This document shows, piece after piece, positions 1 through 9,677 of a stretch of DNA of 45,688 nucleotides (within the stretch, counting starts at the first letter, position 1; each line of letters starts with the position of its first letter). Source of the DNA: Bacteroidota bacterium (lineage in GTDB: Bacteria > Bacteroidota > Rhodothermia > Rhodothermales > Bin80); assembly GCA_028873925.1 (NCBI GenBank), contig JAPPNA010000182.1:1-45688 (forward strand), written 5' to 3'. Both the position numbers and the translations under genes were made by a program. The notes beneath the pieces are model-generated. The model searched no databases. It was given only the letters and a program-made list of their open reading frames with translations, and was not told the DNA's origin.

Positions 1-31
1 TAACTTCTTAAGTCATCGGCCTAAAACACCG

Positions 32-588
32 TCAGCAGGGACATTGTTGTCTCTGCGGATTTACAGAGGTGGCAAACTTCCGCATAGACAGATACGGCTC
101 TGGGAATCGCTCACGATTTTCTTCAATGATGTGCTCGATGGCGACTCTCAATTCAAGCCTTGCATCAAAGACCAGGGCACTCGGATCATCGTAATACTGC
201 GCCATGCCCGGCAGCTCCACGAACCCCGTTAGCTCCCGCGCACTGCGCGGATACCACCCCAACAAATACCACGGAGCCGCATTTTCCCTACGATTCGGCT
301 CAAACAGGGCATAAATGTCCTGCTGATGGTCAGTTATCAGACCCGTATTGAAGCACAACTTCTGCCCTATCCGATCCAGCGCAATCTTGTTCTCCTCAAC
401 CAGCTCTTGATACGTGTGGAGCACGTAATTGAGCAAGTAGGATTCGGCCTGTCCGTGGAGTTCTTGCGGTACCCCCAATCTTCATCCTCTGCAAGATCTG
501 CTAAGTCCGGGAACCCCTCGTCATAGCCACCCATAAACGCCAGATCAAACAGGAGCTCGGGAAAGCCCGCTGAGTACGCTGATTCCAT
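32..588 (-). pseudogene. DUF3825-like gene broken by a frameshift
   Basis: Two overlapping minus-strand frames make one protein of about 185 residues. The N-terminal part starts at the ATG at 586-588 and reads through a segment containing LADLAEDEDWGY. The C-terminal part, in another frame up to 478, continues with an LLNYVLHTYQEL segment, then KLCFNTGL and later ALVFDARLELRV. These blocks in this order resemble the DUF3825 family, whose function is unknown. The frame changes between about 440 and 480, so one small indel separates the halves. The C-terminal half has only a TTG (478) as a possible start and lacks the domain's beginning by itself. It could be a true pseudogene or an assembly indel. 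It lies beside transposase relics, which favours decay. Confidence 0.55.
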
Positions 589-676
589 TGACTAAATCTG
601 ATTGCCCAACTTACTGTTATAGCCACTGACATCGCTTCCGTTCCAAATAAGGGCGATTTTCCTCTCCACGCATGAG

Positions 677-915
677 TCAGAAGGCTTTCGGGTGCTGAAC
701 AGCGGTACGTTCGATTCTCCTTTAGCTCCGACTGCAGGGTCCAGGCGCATGTGGCACCTGATTTTCGCCTTTGCCCAAGCATGCATCCTTCGCTGCTCTG
801 TGACACGCAACTGGGGTGTCTCTCGGCGATGGTTTGATTCCTGCCGAATTGCGGGAAGCGGAGGTGCGGGACTGTGCCACCAAGCGCCACTATGCGATTT
901 TGTTGGCGGCCAATA
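677..915 (+). pseudogene. Relic of an IS1634-like transposase (first copy)
   Basis: No intact frame is present. Short blocks match the better preserved relic at 3211-3868 in the same order. The AGAAGGCTTTCGGG block at 678-691 corresponds to 3518-3531, a GAAG.GGAGGTG block near 857 corresponds to one near 3676, and AAGCGCCACTATGCGATT at 883-900 corresponds to the one near 3711. It is therefore the 3' third of a related transposase, with the middle eroded. It lies left of the first ATPase repeat, just as the second relic lies left of the second repeat. Confidence 0.5.
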
Positions 916-1317
916 GGCGGATGGTCCGGCCCAACAAAGCGACAGGACTAACGATCCAAAGCCAGAACGTTTCGGTGGGAACGGTCCCGTAGACACCGAC
1001 GAAGACAGTCGGCGGATCGCTAACCTTCCGACCGCATAATGCGATCAGGTGGGTCGCCGTTGCAGTATTCAATCCGCTCGGAACACATGCCCCAAACGAG
1101 TCCAACTCCAGCAATGGCAGAGTACTTGTGCCGTAGCCGGAATTGGAAGCCATTGAAATCAGGATTATCGTGCGCATCGTTCTGTATCAGCAGCAGCCGA
1201 ATCACTGGCGGCGGATGGTGACGACCGGCTCGGTTCGGGATCCGGCAGGCAGGTTGTCTCCTTATATCGGATATCTTTCTAGATGCGTCCAGCGTGCTCT
1301 TCATGATGGCCAACTCC
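916..1317. other. Gap with no supportable gene
   Basis: The open frames here overlap each other on both strands and show no recognisable family motif, no ribosome binding site and no consistent codon pattern. The stretch lies between the first transposase relic and the start of the first long repeat and looks like decayed mobile DNA. Confidence 0.5.
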
Positions 1318-2957
1318 ATACTGGGGTGCCGTCGTAAGAGCGATTCGCCCCAGTAATGGGTGCGCGGAATCAACCTGCACACGGGCGGCCCAATTCGCCC
1401 TTATTCTGAGTCGCGTGGCAAAAAGCCCAAAACAGCACCGCCACGGTTACACAGGCAATCGGGACCTTCCTGCAACCCGGTCAGCGTTCAGTTGGACTCA
1501 AATCCTGGAAATTGGGCGGAGCGGCACATATTTCCGCCGGCGGGATGAGACCTGTTCAACCGCCTGCCTGTCCGCTGAATCCAAACTGTCCCTTTGCAGC
1601 CGGGCGAAGTGCGGCTTTGATTGATTCAAAGATGTCTCGCCACACGTCAGGTGAGGCTTGCATAGCAGCCGCAAATCGCTCCTGTAGCCAGTCTTCCATA
1701 GAGGGAATCGGCACATGGTAGGTCCGCATGTCTCCGGCCAAGATCCCTTTGGCCAGCATGGTTTCCACTATCCCTTTTGTCTCCAATGGATCAGCGTTAC
1801 GCGCGACCTCCAAGACTGAGACAATCTGACTGTGAGACCACTGACGGTCTTTGCCGAAGCAGCGAATCGCCCCACCCAGCAGCGCTAGGTCCTCCAGAGC
1901 TATTTCGCTCGCTCGTTCCTCGTAATATTCCCTTTTTCTTTGGCGGCCAAAATTAAGGACAGCCTGCCAATCCTGATCGGGGAGCGTTCCACCGTTGAGT
2001 TTGAGTAGTTGAGCCGCCGGACTTCCATAACTGACAATGTGGTGCGGCCACCCTTGCGTTTCCTTGGAAATTGCATCAATCCATGGATCAACATCCCCTC
2101 TTGCGCCTCCGGCGAGTACGAGCCAGTCGCGAATCACGGCCCGCTCCGACTCTCTGGATAGCCTGCCCAGATTGACCAGATTGCCACCCCGGAATCTGGA
2201 GATACCCATAGTGGCGAACGCAGTCTTTGAGTTACTTAGTCCGCCTGCGAGGAGGACTACCGGATGCCCAAATCCTCCATTGTGAATGGCGTTCAGCGTA
2301 TGAGGAATGGGCGCACCCTTGGGCTGAATCAGTATAGTCTGGGCTTCGTCAAGGATCAGTAGCAAGCCGCGACCCATCGGAGGCGGGTTTAGCAGCACAC
2401 GCTGTACCGCAAGCGCGGAGGGATCCGGCGTATAGACAGGCCCAGCATCCTGCGAGCCCCCAAGGTTCAATCCCTGTGCCGCCAATGTCAGCTCATCTGC
2501 CATCCAGGCAGGATCGTGCAGGGCTCGCGCGTTGATGTGAACGGTCATCCATGTGCTCGTGGAGGGGATTCTACTGAGCACATCCAACAGCGCAGTCTTG
2601 CCAGCCCCGGGTGCACCCTGAACAAGGAATGTGGTGCCGCGCCGGCTCCGCTCCGCGGCCGCCAGGAATTGCCGGAACATGGTGCGGATGGCGGTACGTC
2701 CATGAAAATACTCGGCCGGTCCGCGGTCATCCGCGTCCAGCGTGACGCGATGTTTACCAGATTGTGTGCGGTAGGCTACCATGCCGCTATTGTTGCCCCG
2801 CCTGCATCCTGATACCGTCCGGCAGGCAAATTGTTGTATCGATGGCTCACCGCAACAACAGCCACCTGAAGATGTTTTGTCCCGGTCTGGATGCGCCAAC
2901 ATAGACAACCAACCCTGGGAGGAGGCATCCCGGGAAATCCGGCCAAGCACTTCATTC
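1318..2957. repeat. Long direct repeat, copy A (ATPase cassette)
   Basis: About 1640 bp are repeated in the same orientation at 3968-5600. Both copies begin at ATACTGGGGTGCC and end at CACTTCATTC, after which the flanks are unrelated. A 7-base stretch (near 1397) present here is missing from copy B. Differences are dense in 1318-1560 and in about 2140-2620. The blocks of about 1560-2140 and 2630-2910 look identical between copies. The repeat contains one complete minus-strand ATPase gene. No clear terminal inverted repeat or target duplication was found. Confidence 0.95.
1556..2782 (-). CDS. Solitary AAA-type ATPase, copy A
   Basis: A 408-residue P-loop ATPase, probably cytoplasmic. Its N-terminal part contains YFHGRTAIRTMFRQF, the usual RGRE-like entry to an AAA module. 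Walker A is GAPGAGKT at residues 56-63 and Walker B is LLLILDEAQ at 139-147, with acidic residues D145 and E146. The C-terminal third (about 270-408) has no motif I recognise and may be a winged-helix or partner-binding segment. The frame is open 56 residues further upstream. I chose the ATG at 2780-2782 because the upstream part is Cys/Ser-rich, looks untranslated and is not like an ATPase N-terminus. No partner gene (nuclease, transposase, helicase) lies beside it. The second copy is at 4199-5425. A role in transposition, phage defence or DNA replication is possible but not shown. Confidence 0.85.
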   Translation of the reverse strand: MVAYRTQSGKHRVTLDADDRGPAEYFHGRTAIRTMFRQFLAAAERSRRGTTFLVQGAPGAGKTALLDVLSRIPSTSTWMTVHINARALHDPAWMADELTLAAQGLNLGGSQDAGPVYTPDPSALAVQRVLLNPPPMGRGLLLILDEAQTILIQPKGAPIPHTLNAIHNGGFGHPVVLLAGGLSNSKTAFATMGISRFRGGNLVNLGRLSRESERAVIRDWLVLAGGARGDVDPWIDAISKETQGWPHHIVSYGSPAAQLLKLNGGTLPDQDWQAVLNFGRQRKREYYEERASEIALEDLALLGGAIRCFGKDRQWSHSQIVSVLEVARNADPLETKGIVETMLAKGILAGDMRTYHVPIPSMEDWLQERFAAAMQASPDVWRDIFESIKAALRPAAKGQFGFSGQAGG

Positions 2958-3210
2958 CTGACTTCGGCGGTTTGGGGACCGTGCGGACACCCATACGGGC
3001 CGTAATGGGGTACTGACGCGCCTTTTAGCGTTGTACGATTTTGTAGTGTTCAGTTTTTCCCGGCAAGGCACACTAATACTGCGTGCCGTATCTTGGAGAT
3101 ATCGGCGGTGTCCCAGATTCAGTTGGTTAAGGTGAGGGTTCCGGCTGCGTTCGATGAAGGCGGCGGATTTTGCCAAGATCACCGCATCCCACAAGTGGCA
3201 ATTAGACCCT

Positions 3211-3868
3211 GGATGGCCGCAAAGTAACGGAAGTATCCATTGGAGGAAGGCGGCTGGTCTTTCGCTATTGTCCGAAGCGTGCAGCCAAAGGGGTGCGCGA
3301 ACGGGAGAAAGTGGTCAAGAAAGCTAAACAGCGCTTAGCGGCCGGGGTCAAAGGGTCCAGCCGGTCGAGCCGTTACTTTAAATTGGACCGTAACGCGGTA
3401 CAGCTCAAGGAGGCGGTCATTGAAAAGGACCGGCAACTGAAGGGGCTGCACGGGGTGTGGATCCGTCTCAAAAAGACCTCCTGCAAAACGCGCAGTATGG
3501 GGGATTATGGCAGATACAAGAAGGCTTTCGGGGGCTGAAGCACACGATGGCGGTTCGTCCGGTGTTCCACTGGACTGAACGCCGGGTCAGAGCGCATATT
3601 GCGTCGCCATTACAACATCCGACATGCAGGGCAAGCATCGCTGAGCGAGGGTCAGATTCTGGCTGAGCTGCGAGAAGTAGAGGTGTCGGTGGTACGGGAC
3701 AACACGACAAAGCGCCACTATGCGATTCCTGCGGCCGCCAGCAGCACCAAGATTCGGCACTACAAGGCAATGGGACTGACCGTGCCGATGGCAAAAGACC
3801 CGGATCCATCGACGAATAAAACCGACAGATTGCTACCGCCAAGAGCGGCCCGCAGGCTACAAATGTAA
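3211..3868 (+). pseudogene. Relic of an IS1634-like transposase (second copy)
   Basis: Pieces of one transposase are spread over three frames. The first piece (about 3211-3480) includes GGRRLVFRYCPKRAAKGV and then KVVKKAKQRL, matching the region before the catalytic core of IS1634-type (IS4 superfamily) enzymes. A frame change near 3470 leads to YGGLWQIQEGFRGLKHTM followed by VRPVFHWTERRVRAHI, the typical block around the catalytic Glu. A further frame change near 3600 leads to the C-terminal tail ending at 3868. The N-terminal half and the part carrying the first catalytic acids are absent. The gene cannot make an active enzyme. Confidence 0.75.
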
Positions 3869-3967
3869 TTTTCAATCCGCCTAGGGCAGCCATCAGAAAT
3901 GGGCCTAAGTCCAATCACAATGGGCTTGTTGTACAGCTAATTTCATTTGTAAACCGCAAAAGTCAGG

Positions 3968-5600
3968 ATACTGGGGTGCCGCCGCAAAACCGATTCGCCC
4001 CAGACATGGGTGCGCGGAATCAATCAGCACACGGGCGGCCCAATTATTCTGTGTCGTGTGGCAAAAGGCCCAAAACAGCACCGCCACGGTGACACAGGCA
4101 ATCGGGACCTTCCTGCAACCTGGTCAGCGTTCAGTTGGACTCAAATCCTGAAAATTGGGCGGAGCGGCACAAATTTCCGCTGGCGGGATGAGATCTGTTC
4201 AACCGCCTGCCTGTCCGCTGAATCCAAACTGTCCCTTTGCAGCCGGGCGAAGTGCGGCTTTGATTGATTCAAAGATGTCTCGCCACACGTCAGGTGAGGC
4301 TTGCATAGCAGCCGCAAATCGCTCCTGTAGCCAGTCTTCCATAGAGGGAATCGGCACATGGTAGGTCCGCATGTCTCCGGCCAAGATCCCTTTGGCCAGC
4401 ATGGTTTCCACTATCCCTTTTGTCTCCAATGGATCAGCGTTACGCGCGACCTCCAAGACTGAGACAATCTGACTGTGAGACCACTGACGGTCTTTGCCGA
4501 AGCAGCGAATCGCCCCACCCAGCAGCGCTAGGTCCTCCAGAGCTATTTCGCTCGCTCGTTCCTCGTAATATTCCCTTTTTCTTTGGCGGCCAAAATTAAG
4601 GACAGCCTGCCAATCCTGATCGGGGAGCGTTCCACCGTTGAGTTTGAGTAGTTGAGCCGCCGGACTTCCATAACTGACAATGTGGTGCGGCCACCCTTGC
4701 GTTTCCTTGGAAATTGCATCAATCCATGGATCAACATCCCCTCTTGCGCCTCCGGCGAGTACGAGCCAGTCGCGAATCACGGCCCGCTCCGACTCTCCTG
4801 AAAGTCTGCCCAGATTGACCAGATTGCCACCTCGGAATCTGGAGACACCCATGGTGGCGAACGCAGTCTTTGAATTACTCAGTCCCCCTGCGAGGAGGAC
4901 TACCGGGTACCCAAATCCTCCATTGTGAATGGCGTTCAGCGTATCTGGAATGGGCGCACCCTTGGGCTGAATCAGCATAGTCTGGGCTTCGTCAAGGATC
5001 AGTAATAAGCCGCGATCCATCGGAGGCGGGATTAGCAGCACGCGTTTTACTGCGAGCGCGGAGGGATCCGGCGTATAGACAGGCCCAGCATCCTGCGAGC
5101 CCGCAAGGTTCAATCCCTGTGCCGCCAATGTCAGCTCACGGGCCATCCAGGCGGGATCATGCAGGGCCCGCGCGTTAATGTGAACGGTCATCCATGTGCT
5201 GGTGGACGGGATTCTGCTGAGCACATCCAACAGCGCAGTCTTACCAGCCCCAGGTGCACCCTGAACAAGGAATGTGGTGCCGCGCCGGCTCCGCTCCGCG
5301 GCCGCCAGGAATTGCCGGAACATGGTGCGGATGGCGGTACGTCCATGAAAATACTCGGCCGGTCCGCGGTCATCCGCGTCCAGCGTGACGCGATGTTTAC
5401 CAGATTGTGTGCGGTAGGCTACCATGCCGCTATTGTTGCCCCGCCTGCATCCTGATACCGTCCGGCAGGCAAATTGTTGTATCGATGGCTCACCGCAACA
5501 ACAGCCACCTGAAGATGTTTTGTCCCGGTCTGGATGCGCCAACATAGACTACCAATCCTGGGAGGAGGCATCCCGGGAAATCCGGCCAGGCACTTCATTC
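3968..5600. repeat. Long direct repeat, copy B (ATPase cassette)
   Basis: Second copy of the 1.6 kb repeat, in the same orientation as copy A at 1318-2957, 1633 bp long because of a 7-base deletion near 4045. It begins 99 bases after the transposase relic and ends 71 bases before the end of the inositol operon. The two copies are 1010 bases apart, so the whole 1318-5600 segment can recombine. Confidence 0.95.
4199..5425 (-). CDS. Solitary AAA-type ATPase, copy B
   Basis: A 408-residue near-twin of the protein at 1556-2782, with the same Walker A (GAPGAGKT, 56-63) and Walker B (LLLILDEAQ). About a dozen residues differ, and all of them fall between about residues 95 and 215 (for instance Q127 to K, N132 to I, G137 to D, I150 to M, H157 to D and H169 to Y). 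Residues before and after look identical. Both copies are intact, so selection or recent conversion has kept them open. The start was chosen as for copy A (ATG at 5423-5425). It lies downstream of, and in the same direction as, the inositol operon, but 246 bases separate them. Confidence 0.85.
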   Translation of the reverse strand: MVAYRTQSGKHRVTLDADDRGPAEYFHGRTAIRTMFRQFLAAAERSRRGTTFLVQGAPGAGKTALLDVLSRIPSTSTWMTVHINARALHDPAWMARELTLAAQGLNLAGSQDAGPVYTPDPSALAVKRVLLIPPPMDRGLLLILDEAQTMLIQPKGAPIPDTLNAIHNGGFGYPVVLLAGGLSNSKTAFATMGVSRFRGGNLVNLGRLSGESERAVIRDWLVLAGGARGDVDPWIDAISKETQGWPHHIVSYGSPAAQLLKLNGGTLPDQDWQAVLNFGRQRKREYYEERASEIALEDLALLGGAIRCFGKDRQWSHSQIVSVLEVARNADPLETKGIVETMLAKGILAGDMRTYHVPIPSMEDWLQERFAAAMQASPDVWRDIFESIKAALRPAAKGQFGFSGQAGG

Positions 5601-5671
5601 GGATCCCCACCGCCTTCTGCAGGCCCCTGCACTTGGGGACTGACTCACCCCCGCTACTCCCTCAGAGGCAT

Positions 5672-6604
5672 CTACAGCCCCAATAGTCTCATATAACGGC
5701 GATTGCGCTCAGCACTCTCCTTCGGACTGCCCATGCCCGGCAGCACATCCTGCTCAACTACGATCCATCCGTCATAAGCCCGCTTATGCAGCCATGACAG
5801 CACCCTGGCAAAATCCACACAGCCCTGCCCCAGCTCACAAAATAACCCCTTCTCTACCGCCTCAAAATAGCCGAGCCCCTCGGTGCGGGCATGCCTGGCT
5901 ACAGCGGGATGACAGTCCTTGAAGTGCACATACCAAACGCGGTCGCCAAACGCCTCCAGACCCTCCAGCACAGAGACCTCCTGGTTCCCCGAGCCGTACA
6001 CATAATGACCGGTGTCAAAGACGAGTCCCAACAACTGCGGATCCGTCATGGCGAGCAATCGGGCAATCTCCTCCGGGGTCTCCACATAGCCAGCGCAGTG
6101 GTGATGAAAAACCGTGCGCAGGCCGGTCTGATTCAACACACCCTGGGCGATAGATGCCGCCCCAAGGGCGACTGTTTCCCACTGCCTCATTGAAAGGCCC
6201 AGGTCAGGCGTAATTCGCCCGGCATTCCAGACACGCTGCGGCACCCTGCCGTTCGCATCTGCCAACACCAGTAGTGGCGGGTCCTCCGAGTCACCAGCGC
6301 GGCTGAGAAGCAGGGCCGTCCGCACTGCACGCGCTAAGCCTTCCTCATGCGCCGACTCTTCGCTTAGCGCGACCGGCACAAAGGCCCCCCGCAACGACAG
6401 GCCGCGTCCGGTGATGGCCTGCCTGAGCTGTCCGGGCTCAGTGGGCATGTAGCCCCAATCGCCCAGCTCAGTGCCTACATACCCGGACTCCACAAGCTCA
6501 TCCAGCATCCGCGCGTACGGTACCTGCCCGCCGCCCAAACCGGCAAACTCCAGTGTCCCCCAAGAGCAGGGCGCATTGGCCAGTTGAAGACGCGCCTCCG
6601 ACAT
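5672..6604 (-). CDS. IolE-like TIM-barrel sugar isomerase/epimerase
   Basis: A 310-residue xylose-isomerase-like TIM-barrel protein. The N-terminal ANAPCSWGTLEF and GYVGTELGDWGYMP, then GAFVPVAL, are features of the inosose dehydratase (IolE) relatives found in inositol operons. Metal-binding residues are expected in VFHHHCAGYVETPEE, in VFDTGHYVYG and in HFKDCHP. The likely reaction is dehydration or isomerisation of a keto-inositol, with Mn or Co at the active site. The ATG at 6602-6604 overlaps the stop of the upstream gene by one base (TGATG), which supports translational coupling. A GTG one codon earlier (6605-6607) is possible. It is the last gene of the operon. IolE itself, IolH and IolI are related folds, so the exact step is uncertain. 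Confidence 0.8.
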   Translation of the reverse strand: MSEARLQLANAPCSWGTLEFAGLGGGQVPYARMLDELVESGYVGTELGDWGYMPTEPGQLRQAITGRGLSLRGAFVPVALSEESAHEEGLARAVRTALLLSRAGDSEDPPLLVLADANGRVPQRVWNAGRITPDLGLSMRQWETVALGAASIAQGVLNQTGLRTVFHHHCAGYVETPEEIARLLAMTDPQLLGLVFDTGHYVYGSGNQEVSVLEGLEAFGDRVWYVHFKDCHPAVARHARTEGLGYFEAVEKGLFCELGQGCVDFARVLSWLHKRAYDGWIVVEQDVLPGMGSPKESAERNRRYMRLLGL

Positions 6605-9600
6605 CACTCCGTAGTTGATGCGGCACTCTGCCGCTCAAGTTGTTCCAGCTGCGATTCAATAGTGCTCAACTGCGACTGAAGCTCCGCCAAACGGTCATAG
6701 GCATCCTGGCCCGGTTTGTGATCGCCGCCGGAGGTGAAATTATTCAGATAGCTGAGCTGGTCAATCAGCATGGGCGGGGGGTAGCTGTCTCCCTGCTTTG
6801 TCACCAGCAGGTCGTGCAGCCTCGTTGCCGCTTCAGACAACTCCGAAGAGGCCTGACCTTCCAACTGCTCCATCAAAGTAGCCGTGCGCTCCGCTACTTC
6901 GCGTGCACCAATGCGTGTTTGCTGTACCTCCAGATTGAAGGCCAACTGGGCCTCCAGATCCTCCTGTGTGACCTTATCGGCGGCCACGCGCGGGTCCATA
7001 TCCACCACCGCTGTCTGTGTCATAGACCACTGCGCCGAAGATAGGCGAACCGTATACGTCCCGGGCACTGCCATCGGCGCGCCCAGTCCTTCATGGCGCA
7101 GATTCCAGGTGAAACGGTGCATGCCGGCCGCAGCCTGCAGTCCGCCGGCTGATGGCCGCATCGGCGGAGGTCCTCGCATGCCCTGCTCAGCAACCCATTC
7201 CGGTGCCGGTGACTCCGCCGCATATGAACGGATCACCTCGCCCTGGGAATTTATAATGTCCAGTGTTACGTCACCTGCCTGATCAGCCCGGAAATAGTAG
7301 TCGATCATCACACCGGCGGGGGGATACTCGGGGTCCGTTTCGCTGCTACGACCGCTCCGATAGCGCATCCGATAAGCATCCCGCACCGGAAACAAATGCG
7401 CGTCCGAACTTATGACATCCTCCAGATCCGCATGCAGCGGGGTCACATTATCAAGTATCCAGAAGCCGCGCCCCATTGTCGATACCACCAGGTCCTGCCG
7501 ATGGACACGAATACCGGTAACGGGGGTTACCGGCAGCCCCTGCTGAAAAGTCTGCCATGTTGCTCCATCATCCATTGACACAAACAACCCGAATTCAGTC
7601 CCTGCATACAACAGGCCCGCACGGTCTGGATCCTCCCGGACTACGCGCGTTGGTGAGTCCGGCGGGATGCCGTTGGTACCATCGGTCAGCAGCGTCCAGG
7701 TAGCACCATAATCGGACGTTCGATAGATATAGGGCCGAAAATCCCCCAACAGGTACCGATACCCCGCGACATAGGCCTTAGCCGCGCTGTGTGGGGATGG
7801 ATCAATAGTCTGAATCCTGCCCTCCGGCGGCATGTCCGGCGGTGTTACATCCTTCCAGGTCTGCCCCCCATCCGTGGTCACATGTACGGGCCCGTCATTG
7901 GCTCCGGTCCAGATCACATCCGGGGATACCGGCGATGCTTCAATAACATAGAGCGTGCTGTAATGCTCCTCTCCGGTGATGTCTCGCGTAATGGGGCCGC
8001 CGCTGATCACCTGACGTTCCGGGCGGAATGCCGTCAGATCGCCGCTGATGGTCTCCCAGGTACGGCCTTCATTGCGCGTCCGATGCACATATTGGGATCC
8101 GTGATAAATCACCGACGGATCATGAGGAGAAATCTCAATCGGCACCACCCGCTGGAATCGGTACGGCAGCTCTCTTGGATTGACACCGTAAAGATTGACC
8201 CCGCCCACATAGTACCGCTGGGACTGGCCCGTAATCCTGTTGAAACGGCTGAAGGTCCCCTTACAGTTGCTGTAGACGATACTGGCATCAACCGGATGAG
8301 GTACCGCCGGTCCGGTTTCACAGCCTCCAACGGCCTCCCAGTACGCCCTGGGGCCGCCCGGACGTGAGTCCGGTGGAATACTCGGTACGGCAATGGTCGT
8401 GTTGTCCTGCTGACCGGCGTAGACCCAGTACGGGAACTGATTATCAATGTCCACCTGATACAGTTCTGCGGTGGGCTGATTCAGCTGCGTTGACCAGGTA
8501 CGCCCCCCATCAAGGGTAACATTTGCTCCGCCATCATTGGACTGCACCATAATGAGCGGATTGTCCGGATTGATCCACATATCGTGGTTATCGCCGTGCG
8601 GCGTGGACACACGCTCAAATTCAATGCCGCCGTTGACCGACTTCCAAAGGCCAAGATTATTGACCCACACGACATCCGCATCCGTCGGATCAGCATCCAC
8701 ATTGGTGTAATAGAACGGGCGACTCATCAGATATCCGGCGCTGTTGACGAAACTCCAGGTACGACCCCGATCATTGGACCGGTACAGGCCCTCTTCATCA
8801 GGTTTGGCTTCCACCAGCGCATATACGCGGCTCGGATCCGCCGGCGAAACCGCAAAATCGATCTTTCCGGTCAATCCGTCCGGCAAACCCTCACGGCTCC
8901 GATTCCAGGTCCCGCCAGCATCCGCAGATACGTAAATTCCGTTTTCGTCGGCATCGCCGCTGATGATGGTCCACGGCTTGCGCTCGGCACGCCACATCGC
9001 GGCGTACACGATGTCAGGATTAGCCGGGTTCAGTTCCAGATCCACGGCACCGGTGCGGTCCGATACATGCAGGACCTGCTGCCAGCTCACGCCACCATCT
9101 ATCGTCTTGTAGACTCCCCGCTCTGCGTTGGGGCCAAAGGGGTTGCCCAGTGCGGCGGCAAAGACCACATCCGGGTTCGTCGGATGCACGACGACCGCGC
9201 CGATCTGTCCGGTCTCGCGTAATCCCATGAACGCCCAGGACGCACCCCCATCTATGGATTTGTAAATCCCACGTCCAATGATCACATTGCTGCGGATTCC
9301 ATCCGAACCCGTGCCGACATAGAGGATGGCCGGATTGCTGTCCGCCACATCAATGGACCCAATGGAAGCTGTTTCAAAGTAGCCGTCCGAAATATTCCGC
9401 CATGAATGACCATTGTCGGTAGTCTTCCACACACCGCCGCCGGTGGCCCCCATATAGAAGGTACCGGGCTGGGCCCGATGTCCCGTCACGGCAGTAACGC
9501 GGCCTCCTCTGGAGGGCCCCACGAAGCGAAACTTCAGGTTGCCGAATTCCTCGGCGGATTGCGCCCGTGAGAGGCCCGGCTGCAGCCCCGTGCACAAGGC

Positions 9601-9645
9601 CAGCATCAGCGCCAGCCGGATTGTCAGCGAATTGAAATCAGTCAT
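6604..9645 (-). CDS. Secreted sortilin/VPS10-type beta-propeller protein
   Basis: A 1013-residue exported protein. The signal peptide spans about 1-28, ending GLQPGLSRA. The rest is filled with at least ten BNR/Asp-box motifs of the S/T-x-D-x-G-x-(T/S)-W type, for example TTDNGHSW, SIDGGASW, SNDRGRTW, TSDYGATW and SMDDGATW. This is the pattern of the VPS10/sortilin-type and sialidase-like propellers common in Rhodothermota and Bacteroidota. After about residue 740 comes a beta-rich segment, then a helical, coiled-coil-like C-terminus rich in Glu and Gln. No catalytic residues can be assigned. It starts 32 bases after mmsA and is coupled to the IolE-like gene, so it belongs to the inositol operon. 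A glycan-binding or hydrolysing role at the cell surface is possible but unproven. Confidence 0.85.
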   Translation of the reverse strand: MTDFNSLTIRLALMLALCTGLQPGLSRAQSAEEFGNLKFRFVGPSRGGRVTAVTGHRAQPGTFYMGATGGGVWKTTDNGHSWRNISDGYFETASIGSIDVADSNPAILYVGTGSDGIRSNVIIGRGIYKSIDGGASWAFMGLRETGQIGAVVVHPTNPDVVFAAALGNPFGPNAERGVYKTIDGGVSWQQVLHVSDRTGAVDLELNPANPDIVYAAMWRAERKPWTIISGDADENGIYVSADAGGTWNRSREGLPDGLTGKIDFAVSPADPSRVYALVEAKPDEEGLYRSNDRGRTWSFVNSAGYLMSRPFYYTNVDADPTDADVVWVNNLGLWKSVNGGIEFERVSTPHGDNHDMWINPDNPLIMVQSNDGGANVTLDGGRTWSTQLNQPTAELYQVDIDNQFPYWVYAGQQDNTTIAVPSIPPDSRPGGPRAYWEAVGGCETGPAVPHPVDASIVYSNCKGTFSRFNRITGQSQRYYVGGVNLYGVNPRELPYRFQRVVPIEISPHDPSVIYHGSQYVHRTRNEGRTWETISGDLTAFRPERQVISGGPITRDITGEEHYSTLYVIEASPVSPDVIWTGANDGPVHVTTDGGQTWKDVTPPDMPPEGRIQTIDPSPHSAAKAYVAGYRYLLGDFRPYIYRTSDYGATWTLLTDGTNGIPPDSPTRVVREDPDRAGLLYAGTEFGLFVSMDDGATWQTFQQGLPVTPVTGIRVHRQDLVVSTMGRGFWILDNVTPLHADLEDVISSDAHLFPVRDAYRMRYRSGRSSETDPEYPPAGVMIDYYFRADQAGDVTLDIINSQGEVIRSYAAESPAPEWVAEQGMRGPPPMRPSAGGLQAAAGMHRFTWNLRHEGLGAPMAVPGTYTVRLSSAQWSMTQTAVVDMDPRVAADKVTQEDLEAQLAFNLEVQQTRIGAREVAERTATLMEQLEGQASSELSEAATRLHDLLVTKQGDSYPPPMLIDQLSYLNNFTSGGDHKPGQDAYDRLAELQSQLSTIESQLEQLERQSAASTTE

Positions 9646-9677
9646 CGGTTCGGTTATTCAGGTGGTTTTTGCGGCAC

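Noticed and set aside
890-1177. A 95-codon minus-strand frame with hydrophobic stretches
   Set aside because: It crosses the transposase relic and competes with other frames on both strands; there is no recognisable domain.
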